From positions 1 to 10,806 of the forward strand of contig USPE01000046.1 of the NCBI GenBank assembly GCA_900556545.1: a stretch of DNA of 10,806 nucleotides, written 5' to 3'. This document shows, in pieces, positions 5,231 to 10,806 of this stretch; within the stretch, counting starts at the first letter, position 1, and each line of letters begins with the position of its first letter. This stretch comes from an uncultured Peptococcaceae bacterium. Lineage in GTDB: Bacteria; Bacillota; Peptococcia; Peptococcales; Peptococcaceae. The notes beneath the pieces were generated by a model. That model was not told the DNA's origin. It saw nothing but the letters and a program-made list of their open reading frames with translations, and did not search any database. The translations under genes were made by a program, and so were the position numbers.

Positions 5231-6517
5231 TTATTCAAATAAATTTCCGCGGATAATAGTCTGATCCCGTCTTGGGCCTACAGCTACAATTTTGATCGGT
5301 ACGCCGGTCAGCTCTTCAATGCGTTCTACATAGCGTTTTGCGTTTTCAGGCAGCGCATCAAAGGTGGTGCAGCCTGTGGTATCGGTTTGCCAGCCAGGCA
5401 GTTCTTCGTAAACTGGTTTGCATTCTGCCAGTGTTTTCAGACTGGTTGGGAAATGCACAACTTTTTCACCGTTGCATTCATAATGAGTGCAAATTTTTAC
5501 AGTTTCCAGTGTATCCAGCACGTCCAGTTTCATCAGTGCAAATTCGTTGATACCGCTTAAACGGATAGCATAGTTGATCATTACCATGTCAATCCAGCCG
5601 CAGCGGCGGGTTCTGCCTGTTACAGTGCCGAATTCATGGCCGATTTTCTGCAGCGCAGCACCGGTTTCATCAAATAATTCTGTTGGGAATGGACCTTCCC
5701 CCACACGGGTGGTGTAAGCTTTGATGATACCCAGCACATTTTTGATATTGGTAGGGCCAACGCCGGCGCCCACACAAGCATAGCTGGCAATTGGATTAGA
5801 ACTGGTTACATAAGGATAAGTGCCGTGGTCAATATCCAGCAGTGTTCCCTGCGCACCTTCAAATACCACGTTTTCTTCTCTCTGCAGCGCTTCCGACACC
5901 AGCACAGAGGTATCATCCACATACTGACGCAGCTGATCTGCATAATCGCAGTATTGGGTATATACTTCATCAAAATCAAATGGCTGGCCGCCATACAATT
6001 TTACAATGATATTATTTTTGGCTTCCAGAACTGTTTTTAACCGTTCGGCAAATACTTCTTTGTCCATTAAGTCGGCAATACGGATTCCCACGCGGGCATA
6101 TTTATCCATATAGCATGGGCCGATACCGTTTTTGGTAGTACCGATTTTGTTATTGCCTTTGGATTCTTCTTCTAATGTATCAATGGCAATGTGATAAGGC
6201 ATAATCACATGAGCGCGCTGGCTGACTCTTAAATTGCTGGTGTCCACGCCTTTGCTCTGCAAATAAGCGATTTCACTGAGCATGACTTTTGGGTCTACCA
6301 CTACGCCATTGCCGATGACACAGGTTTTACCCGGATACAGAATGCCGGAAGGGATCAAACGTAATTTAAACTCCTCGTCTCCTACAACAACAGTGTGACC
6401 GGCATTGTTGCCGCCCTGATACCGTACAATGGTAGTGGCCTGCTCTGCCAGATAATCTGTAATCTTTCCTTTTCCTTCGTCGCCCCATTGAGCGCCTAAT
6501 AATACTAATCCTGCCAT
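5231..6517 (-). CDS. purA: Adenylosuccinate synthetase
   Basis: A full-length 428-residue PurA, which joins aspartate to IMP using GTP in the first committed step of AMP synthesis. The N-terminal GTP/IMP loop GAQWGDEGKGK is at residues 8-18, with Asp13 and Lys16 in the standard catalytic positions, and GGNNAGHTVV carries the catalytic His41. The IMP-binding block IGTTKNGIGPCYMDKYARVG, the TGRTRRCGW segment, and the C-terminal guanine-binding VGPRRDQTII follow. Length and motif order are normal, so the enzyme should be active. The start at 6517 is supported by AAGGGG upstream on the minus strand. It is the second gene of an operon, starting 17 bases after the stop of the FAD-dependent dehydrogenase gene, and is closed by the terminator at 5186-5223. 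Confidence 0.98.
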   Translation of the reverse strand: MAGLVLLGAQWGDEGKGKITDYLAEQATTIVRYQGGNNAGHTVVVGDEEFKLRLIPSGILYPGKTCVIGNGVVVDPKVMLSEIAYLQSKGVDTSNLRVSQRAHVIMPYHIAIDTLEEESKGNNKIGTTKNGIGPCYMDKYARVGIRIADLMDKEVFAERLKTVLEAKNNIIVKLYGGQPFDFDEVYTQYCDYADQLRQYVDDTSVLVSEALQREENVVFEGAQGTLLDIDHGTYPYVTSSNPIASYACVGAGVGPTNIKNVLGIIKAYTTRVGEGPFPTELFDETGAALQKIGHEFGTVTGRTRRCGWIDMVMINYAIRLSGINEFALMKLDVLDTLETVKICTHYECNGEKVVHFPTSLKTLAECKPVYEELPGWQTDTTGCTTFDALPENAKRYVERIEELTGVPIKIVAVGPRRDQTIIRGNLFE

Positions 6518-6534
6518 ATTGACAACCCCTTCAA

Positions 6535-7947
6535 TTATTTTGTATGTGATGCAATGTCACGGGCTACAACAATACCGGTGGCAGAGGCCTGCATCAAACC
6601 TCTGGTAATGCCGGCACCATCGCCGATGGCATACAGGTTTTTTACTTCTGTTGCAAAATGCTGGTCTACCTGCAGCTTGGAAGAATAGAATTTTACTTCT
6701 ACCCCGTATAATAAGGTATCTTTACTGTAAAGCCCAGGTGCAATTTTGTCAAATGCACGTAATGCTTCCACAATGGAGGACAGATACCGTTCCGGCAATA
6801 CATAGCTTAAATCGCCGGGCACAGCGCCTTTCATTGTGGGAATGGTAGATGATTTGGCTAAACGGCTTTCGGTCGTTCGGCGTCCTTTGAGCAAGTCGCC
6901 CAGACGCTGCACCATAATGCCGCCTCCCGTGAGCATGTTAGCCAGACGGGCAATATATTTACCGTATTCAATGGGCTGGTTGAATGGTTCTGTAAAGTGG
7001 GTGGATACCAGAATTGCAAAGTTGGTATTGTGGGTTTTTAACAAAGTATCGCCGTAGCTGTGACCGTTTACTACAGCCAGCCGGTCGTCATACAGCTCGC
7101 CGGATACCACACCGCCCGGATTCATACAAAAGGTCCGCACTTTATTTTCGTATGTGTCCGAATAATAAACCAGCTTGGCCTCGTATAAATCTCTGGTGAG
7201 ATGATCCATCACACCGTTGGGAACCTCTACCCGAACCCCAATGTCTACTTCATTATTTACTGTTTTGATTGCTAATTTGTCAGTCTGCTCCTTCAGCCAC
7301 TGAGCGCCGCCCCGTCCCGGCGCAGCCACTACATATTGGGCCAAAATCTGCATTTGCTGACCATTGCGATTTACCGTGGCGCCGATAACCTGCTGATCCT
7401 CCACCAATAAATCTTCCGCTTTTGTCAGCTCCCAAAAAGCGAAATTGGGATTTTTCTCTAACCGATGGTACATTTCCTGTAAAACCTGATAAGCGCGTTC
7501 TGTTCCCAGATGACGCACAGGACAAGGAACCAGGCGGATATGATTTTTGCGGGCTTCATAAGCGATATCCTCAATGCGCTGGCTGTTCAGGCCAAATACT
7601 TCTTCACTGGCGCCGCAGTCCAGATACCACTGGTCGGCATAATGAATCAGTTCCTGCGCTTGCTGCTCACTCATGTAATCGGTAATGCGGCCGCCCACCT
7701 CCGGAGAGAGGGACAGCTTGCCGTCCGAAAAAGCGCCGGCGCCGCTCCAGCCGGAGGTAATGCTGCAAACCTTGCATTTGCTGCAAAATCCCTGGGTGCG
7801 CTCCGGGCAAACCCGTTTTTCAATGCCACGTCCCATGTCGATAATCAGTATTTTCTGCTCCGGTTTTAGCTTGTGCAGCTCCAATGCGGTAAAAATGCCG
7901 GCAGGACCTGCGCCGATAATCAGAACATCAAACTTTTTTGATTCCAT
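6535..7947 (-). CDS. FAD-dependent dehydrogenase (COG2509 type)
   Basis: A 470-residue flavoprotein of the uncharacterised 'FAD-dependent dehydrogenase' family COG2509. The N-terminal Rossmann motif VLIIGAGPAGIFTALEL (glycines 12, 14, 17) is followed by a dinucleotide-binding acidic end (IIDMGRG). A four-cysteine cluster Cys47, 55, 58, 61 (C-x7-C-x2-C-x2-C) then runs into the family hallmark GAGAFSDGKLSL. A central segment has VVAAPGRGG. The C-terminal FAD-closing motif is LYAIGDGAGITRGLMQASATG. The substrate is unknown; the cysteines may hold an Fe-S cluster or be redox-active, which I infer from spacing only. The ATG at 7947 has AAGGGAGA about 6 bases upstream. It is the promoter-proximal gene of a two-gene operon with purA, whose start is 17 bases after this stop codon. 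Confidence 0.88.
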   Translation of the reverse strand: MESKKFDVLIIGAGPAGIFTALELHKLKPEQKILIIDMGRGIEKRVCPERTQGFCSKCKVCSITSGWSGAGAFSDGKLSLSPEVGGRITDYMSEQQAQELIHYADQWYLDCGASEEVFGLNSQRIEDIAYEARKNHIRLVPCPVRHLGTERAYQVLQEMYHRLEKNPNFAFWELTKAEDLLVEDQQVIGATVNRNGQQMQILAQYVVAAPGRGGAQWLKEQTDKLAIKTVNNEVDIGVRVEVPNGVMDHLTRDLYEAKLVYYSDTYENKVRTFCMNPGGVVSGELYDDRLAVVNGHSYGDTLLKTHNTNFAILVSTHFTEPFNQPIEYGKYIARLANMLTGGGIMVQRLGDLLKGRRTTESRLAKSSTIPTMKGAVPGDLSYVLPERYLSSIVEALRAFDKIAPGLYSKDTLLYGVEVKFYSSKLQVDQHFATEVKNLYAIGDGAGITRGLMQASATGIVVARDIASHTK

Positions 7948-8046
7948 GGCAGTTCTCCCTTACACAAAAAAATTACTCAAAATAGACCAAAGCAAATCTA
8001 TATTGAGCAACGGAAGTTTATTTATGAGTAAACATATTCCCTTACA

Positions 8047-8075
8047 ATGCTATCAGGAATAAGAAAGAAAGTCAA
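8047..8075 (-). promoter_or_regulatory. Candidate promoter of the FAD gene-purA operon
   Basis: On the minus strand TTGACT (8070-8075, 5 of 6) and TAGCAT (8047-8052, 4 of 6) are spaced by exactly 17 bases. The transcription start would be near 8040, giving a leader of about 93 bases before the ATG at 7947. Confidence 0.45.
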
Positions 8076-8123
8076 CAACTATTTATCAGTGTAGATTGAA
8101 ATTCTTACAAAAGCAAACGTCTG

Positions 8124-8152
8124 CTGACAAAAATGAAAAGAGTATGAATAAT
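8124..8152 (+). promoter_or_regulatory. Candidate promoter of the alarmone synthetase/two-component operon
   Basis: CTGACA (8124-8129) and AATAAT (8147-8152) each match the sigma-A consensus at 5 of 6 positions with the ideal 17-base spacing. Transcription would begin near 8159, exactly where a hairpin with T-run begins, leaving a leader of about 108 bases. Confidence 0.5.
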
Positions 8153-8158
8153 TCTTTA

Positions 8159-8189
8159 AACAATCTCAAGAGAATTGTTATTCTTTTTT
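8159..8189 (+). terminator. Leader hairpin with T-run (attenuator-like) at the 5' end of the alarmone operon
   Basis: AACAAT-CTC (8159-8167) pairs with GAG-A-ATTGTT (8170-8179) with one bulged A, followed by ATTCTTTTTT (8180-8189). This has intrinsic terminator geometry but no rightward gene lies upstream of it, and it falls at the predicted transcription start. It may be a 5'-end stabilising hairpin, an attenuator of a more distal start, or part of an unrecognised small transcript. Confidence 0.4.
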
Positions 8190-8253
8190 GCCCGAATTAT
8201 CACATAATAATGATATGCTAACCGTATAGTACAGTAAGAAAATAGCATAAGAC

Positions 8254-8258
8254 AGGAG
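8254..8258 (+). promoter_or_regulatory. Ribosome binding site for the TTG start of the alarmone synthetase
   Basis: AGGAG lies 8 bases before the TTG at 8267. The next in-frame ATG (8282) is 23 bases away, too far to be served by this site. Confidence 0.6.
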
Positions 8259-8266
8259 TGTTGTAA

Positions 8267-8984
8267 TTGTTTGATACTGCAATGAGTCAAATAGAGAAAC
8301 AAAAAAGCAAGCCCAAACTGCCCGGCAGCAGTGAGGAGCAATTTTATAAAGATTGGCTGGAACTGCTGCGGCAGGCTGTGCAGATTGCCACGGCGCGGAT
8401 TGCTGTTTTGCAGGATGGCATTATGGAGCGGCAGGGCCGTTGTCCGGTAGAGCATTGCAAATGGCGCATCAAGTCTGCCGCCAGTATGCAGGAAAAACTG
8501 CGCCGCAATCAACTGCCGCCCACTTTGGAGATGGCCCGCACCAAAGTTTATGACGGCGCCGGTGTGCGGGTGGTGTGTCCGTTTATCAATGATGTGTATT
8601 TGCTGGTGCAGGAATTACGGCAGGAGCCCCACCTTGAGGGTTTTTAAAGAAAAGGATTATATTCTGCATCCCAAAGAGAATGGCTACCGCAGTTATCATT
8701 TGATTATACAGGTAAATCTGCAGCAACAGCAGGTGCCGGTGGAGATACAGCTGCGCACCATTGCCATGGATTGCTGGGCCAGCTTGGAGCATCAGCTGCG
8801 GTATAAAAAGCATTTGCCGGAAAGTGCAGCGCTGTCTGCAGAGTTAAAACGCTGTGCCGACGAGATGGCCTCTACCGATTTAAGCATGCAGGCCATTCAG
8901 GAAATTCTGGATTTGCGCAGCGGCGCTTGCATGGAGGCATCGCTGCCGGACAAGGAGGTACTTTATGCGACTCTTAATCGCTGA
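8267..8984 (+). CDS. Small alarmone (ppGpp) synthetase, RelQ/YjbM type, with reading frame broken in the middle
   Basis: Together the two frames encode a RelA/SpoT-domain small alarmone synthetase that makes (p)ppGpp from ATP and GTP/GDP. Frame one (TTG 8267 to TAA 8645-8647, 126 residues) carries the ATP-side motifs: KWRIKSAASMQEKLRR and the Asp-containing YDGAGVRVVCPFINDVY. The second frame (+1, to TGA 8982-8984) carries KEKDYILHPKENGYRSYHL, the GTP-binding G-loop, and VEIQLRTIAMDCWASLEHQL with the catalytic Glu. Neither half has both, so each alone should be inactive. A +1 shift at UUU-UAA (8642-8647) gives one 238-residue protein; family members are about 210 residues. The shift could be programmed, a true split, a decayed gene or a base error in the G3T5 run. 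The end overlaps the response regulator start by 20 bases. Confidence 0.8.
8622..8648 (+). other. Frame-change site: recoding signal, internal start or indel
   Basis: The sequence CTT GAG GGT TTT TAA A in frame one recalls the E. coli prfB +1 site, which has an SD-like purine run followed by a slippery codon and stop. GAGGG occupies 8636-8640, the slippery TTT 8642-8644 and the stop TAA 8645-8647, so tRNA-Phe could slip one base onto UUU and continue into AAA GAA AAG. Alternatively AGGAG at 8622-8626 lies 7 bases before a TTG at 8634 in the second frame, which would start a separate 116-residue C-terminal half. Removing one G or T from the G3T5 run also restores a single frame. Confidence 0.55.
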
Positions 8985-9651
8985 TGATGAGCAGGAGCTG
9001 GTGCGGGCCATTGCCGCCATTCTTCGCTTTTATGATTATCAGATAGACACCGCCAGCAACGGCCTTCAGGCATTGGAACTGCTGCAGCGGTACAGCTATG
9101 ACGGCGCTGTTCTGGATATTATGATGCCGGGGCTGAGCGGCCTGCAGGTATTGGAGCAGATGCGGCAGCAGAATATTTTATTGCCGGTATTGCTGTTAAC
9201 AGCCAAAACAGAAACAGAGGATAAAATTACCGGGCTTAATTACGGCGCCGACGATTACCTGGGCAAACCCTTTGCCATGGGCGAACTGGTGGCTCGAGTC
9301 AATGCCATGACCCGCCGCAAAAATCAATATGCGCCGTCATTGCTGAAAGTGGGTAATCTTACCTTAGAACGGGAGACATTTTCTTTGGCAGTGAACCATG
9401 CCGCAGTGCAGTTAAGCCCGCTGGAATATCAGATTATGGAATTGCTGATGCAGCGGCAGGATAAGACGGTATCCTTTGAGCAAATTTCCGAGCGGGTGGA
9501 TTATCCTAAAACGGTACAAACTGCTGCCGAAAAAGAAGAATTGCTGCGCATGTATGTATCTTATCTAATAAAAAAGACAGAAATGCTTCTGGCAGACGTT
9601 GGCATACAGGTTGACCAAAACGGCTGTACCCTGGTGCGGCTCCATGGTTAA
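8965..9651 (+). CDS. OmpR/PhoB-family response regulator
   Basis: A 228-residue two-component response regulator and DNA-binding transcription factor. The N-terminal receiver domain (1-about 115) shows the acidic pair Asp7/Asp8, phospho-acceptor Asp51 in GAVLDIMMPG, Thr79 in LLLTAKTE and Lys101 in LGKPF, a complete switch set. The C-terminal part (about 125-228) is a winged helix: VGNLTLERETFSL, then LSPLEYQIMELLMQRQDKTV. The recognition region is atypical: the usual VDVYISRLRKKL-like segment is replaced by MYVSYLIKKTEMLLADVG. AAGGAGG at 8952-8958 lies 6 bases before the ATG. It overlaps the alarmone synthetase end by 20 bases and the histidine kinase start by 8 bases, so the three are translated as a coupled set. 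The kinase next door is the likely phosphate donor. Confidence 0.95.
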   Translation: MRLLIADDEQELVRAIAAILRFYDYQIDTASNGLQALELLQRYSYDGAVLDIMMPGLSGLQVLEQMRQQNILLPVLLLTAKTETEDKITGLNYGADDYLGKPFAMGELVARVNAMTRRKNQYAPSLLKVGNLTLERETFSLAVNHAAVQLSPLEYQIMELLMQRQDKTVSFEQISERVDYPKTVQTAAEKEELLRMYVSYLIKKTEMLLADVGIQVDQNGCTLVRLHG

Positions 9652-10806
9652 GCTGCTGCAGCGCAAATTCATCTTTGTAGCCATGGGCTCTTTGTTGGTG
9701 GTGCTGGTGATGGTGCTTGGCGGCATTAATCTGGTGCATGTCTATCAAAGTGAGCAGCGCAGCGACGGCATTTTGTGGATGCTGGCCAGCTACCAGGGTG
9801 AATTTCCTGAAGAAAAGAAAGCCAGAAAATTTCTTGAAAATTATGAATATAGAGAAGATACTCAATCGCAAACCAATGAGCAGCAGGAAGAAACAGCAAA
9901 GCAGCCAATGAATGACAGCCGATATGAAACTTATCAGAGTATGTGGTTTTTGCGGCAACTGCTGAATGCCGAGCCGCACATATCCCCCGAAACCAAGTTT
10001 TCCACCCGGTATTTTACTGTGAGTATTGATACAGCCAACACAATTACCGATGTTAATGTCAGCCATATTGCTGCCATTACTGAACAAAATGCCAAAGAAT
10101 ATGGGCAAATGGTGCTGGATGCAGAAAAAGACCATGGGTATCTGGAGCAGTATAAGTATTTGCAGACAGCCACAGAAACCGGCACCATGATTATTTTTTT
10201 GGACTGCACTACCCAGCTGGAAGCAGTGCAATCCTTTTTGTATCTGTCCTGCGGCATCGCTGCGCTGGTATTCGGCGTTGTATTTTTGCTGGTTGTATTT
10301 TTCTCCCGCAGAGCCATTGCTCCTATCGCCAGCAATATGGAAAAGCAGCGGCAGTTTATTACCGATGCAGGCCACGAATTAAAAACACCGCTGGCCATTA
10401 TTGCTGCCAATACCGATGTGCTGGCTTTGTACAGCGGTGAAAATGAATGGACGGAGAGCATCCGCAATCAGGTAAATCGGCTGGATGTGCTGGTGCGGGA
10501 TTTATTGTCGCTGGCCCGTATGGAGGAGCAGCGGTCGTTTACTGCCGCCAAACTGAATTTCAGTACGCTGGTGGAAGAAACAGCAGCTCCCTTTGCTGTT
10601 CTGGCTGTGCAAAAGCAGGTGGACTATCAGCTGCAGATTGAACCTGACCTGTGGCTGACCGGGGATATGAGCGGTTTGCAGCAGATGGTATCGGTGTTGG
10701 TGGATAATGCCGTTAAATATGTGCAGTTTGGCGGTGCGGTGCACATCATGCTCAAAAAGAAATCCCGTTATTTGCAGTTGGAGGTTTATAACAGCTGCGA
10801 TATTAT
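9644..10806 (+). CDS. Sensor histidine kinase, C-terminus cut by window edge
   Basis: 387 codons of a membrane sensor histidine kinase are visible, with no stop before the right edge. The ATG at 9644 lies within the last codons of the response regulator (8-base overlap). A basic start MVKLLQRKF precedes a first membrane helix (about residues 10-31), then an extracytoplasmic domain of about 165 residues that is rich in Glu/Gln and has no recognised fold, then a second helix (about 198-220, around GIAALVFGVVFLLVVFF). No clear HAMP follows; a short linker leads to the H-box FITDAGHELKTPLAII with phospho-acceptor His244. The dimerisation helix continues through RNQVNRLDVLVRDLLSLARM. The N-box LVDNAVKYV (Asn355) begins the ATPase domain; the G boxes lie beyond the window. 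It should phosphorylate Asp51 of the adjacent regulator. Confidence 0.92.
   Translation, partial: MVKLLQRKFIFVAMGSLLVVLVMVLGGINLVHVYQSEQRSDGILWMLASYQGEFPEEKKARKFLENYEYREDTQSQTNEQQEETAKQPMNDSRYETYQSMWFLRQLLNAEPHISPETKFSTRYFTVSIDTANTITDVNVSHIAAITEQNAKEYGQMVLDAEKDHGYLEQYKYLQTATETGTMIIFLDCTTQLEAVQSFLYLSCGIAALVFGVVFLLVVFFSRRAIAPIASNMEKQRQFITDAGHELKTPLAIIAANTDVLALYSGENEWTESIRNQVNRLDVLVRDLLSLARMEEQRSFTAAKLNFSTLVEETAAPFAVLAVQKQVDYQLQIEPDLWLTGDMSGLQQMVSVLVDNAVKYVQFGGAVHIMLKKKSRYLQLEVYNSCDI

Larger units (their letters stand above)
7948..8266. other. Divergent intergenic region between the FAD gene and the alarmone synthetase gene
   Basis: This 319-base AT-rich gap has no coding sequence that I can support. 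It holds a candidate leftward promoter (8047-8075), a candidate rightward promoter (8124-8152), a hairpin plus T-run at 8159-8189 right at the predicted rightward start point, and the AGGAG of the alarmone synthetase at 8254-8258. A second -10-like TATAGT lies at 8225-8230 without a recognisable -35. I see no riboswitch that I can name in the leftward leader of about 90 bases. Confidence 0.6.

Noticed and set aside
7948..8046. Purine riboswitch in the leader of the FAD gene-purA operon
   Set aside because: I could not find the conserved core or paired stems of a purine or PRPP/ppGpp-type aptamer in this AT-rich stretch of about 93 bases.
9506..10375. Long minus-strand open frame of 289 codons
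   Set aside because: It is antisense to the histidine kinase and response regulator, whose plus-strand frames carry H-box, N-box and receiver motifs; the minus-strand translation has no recognisable domain.
1..10806. CRISPR, tRNA, rRNA, insertion sequence or prophage features
   Set aside because: No regularly spaced repeats, cloverleaf sequences, transposase or integrase motifs or phage genes were seen on either strand.

Overview
The window looks like a chromosomal segment of an anaerobic member of the Bacillota (Clostridia or Negativicutes). The evidence is strong AGGAGG-type ribosome binding sites, three well-supported TTG starts, a DUF134/NifX/MinD-ferredoxin/Mrp gene set typical of anaerobes, a clostridial-type Orn/Lys/Arg decarboxylase and a RelQ-type small alarmone synthetase. 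I cannot place it below phylum from sequence alone. There are no rRNA or tRNA genes, CRISPR arrays, insertion sequences or phage genes.

Left edge (1-749, minus strand): the N-terminal 95 codons of a PLP-dependent Orn/Lys/Arg decarboxylase run off the left end. Just upstream of it, in the same direction, lies a 135-residue four-helix membrane protein of unknown function. A minus-strand promoter sits at 787-815.

Fe-S / metal-cofactor module (883-5106, plus strand): a near-consensus promoter flanked by two copies of TGACATATGCC leads into a DUF134 regulator. It is followed by a NifX/NifB-fold protein, two overlapping MinD-like ATPases each with an inserted 2x[4Fe-4S] ferredoxin domain, an Mrp/NBP35 ATPase and a second NifX-fold protein, ending at a clear intrinsic terminator. 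No nitrogenase structural gene is present. The set resembles the anaerobe 'orange protein' (ORP) type clusters and probably assembles or inserts a metal-sulfur cofactor. That role is inferred from gene families.

Purine/FAD operon (5189-8075, minus strand): a COG2509-type FAD-dependent dehydrogenase is followed 17 bases later by purA (adenylosuccinate synthetase). A strong terminator lies just after purA, and a candidate promoter lies upstream of the FAD gene.

Stress/signalling operon (8124 to right edge, plus strand): a candidate promoter is followed by a 5'-leader hairpin with a U-run, then a small alarmone (ppGpp) synthetase whose reading frame is broken in the middle, an OmpR-family response regulator and a histidine kinase that runs off the right edge. 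The three coding units overlap each other, so alarmone synthesis and two-component signalling appear to be made from one message.

The most interesting item is the break in the alarmone synthetase at 8636-8648. It could be a programmed +1 frameshift (GAGGG, then UUU UAA), a true two-polypeptide split using the well-spaced AGGAG...TTG at 8622/8634, or a decayed or mis-sequenced gene.
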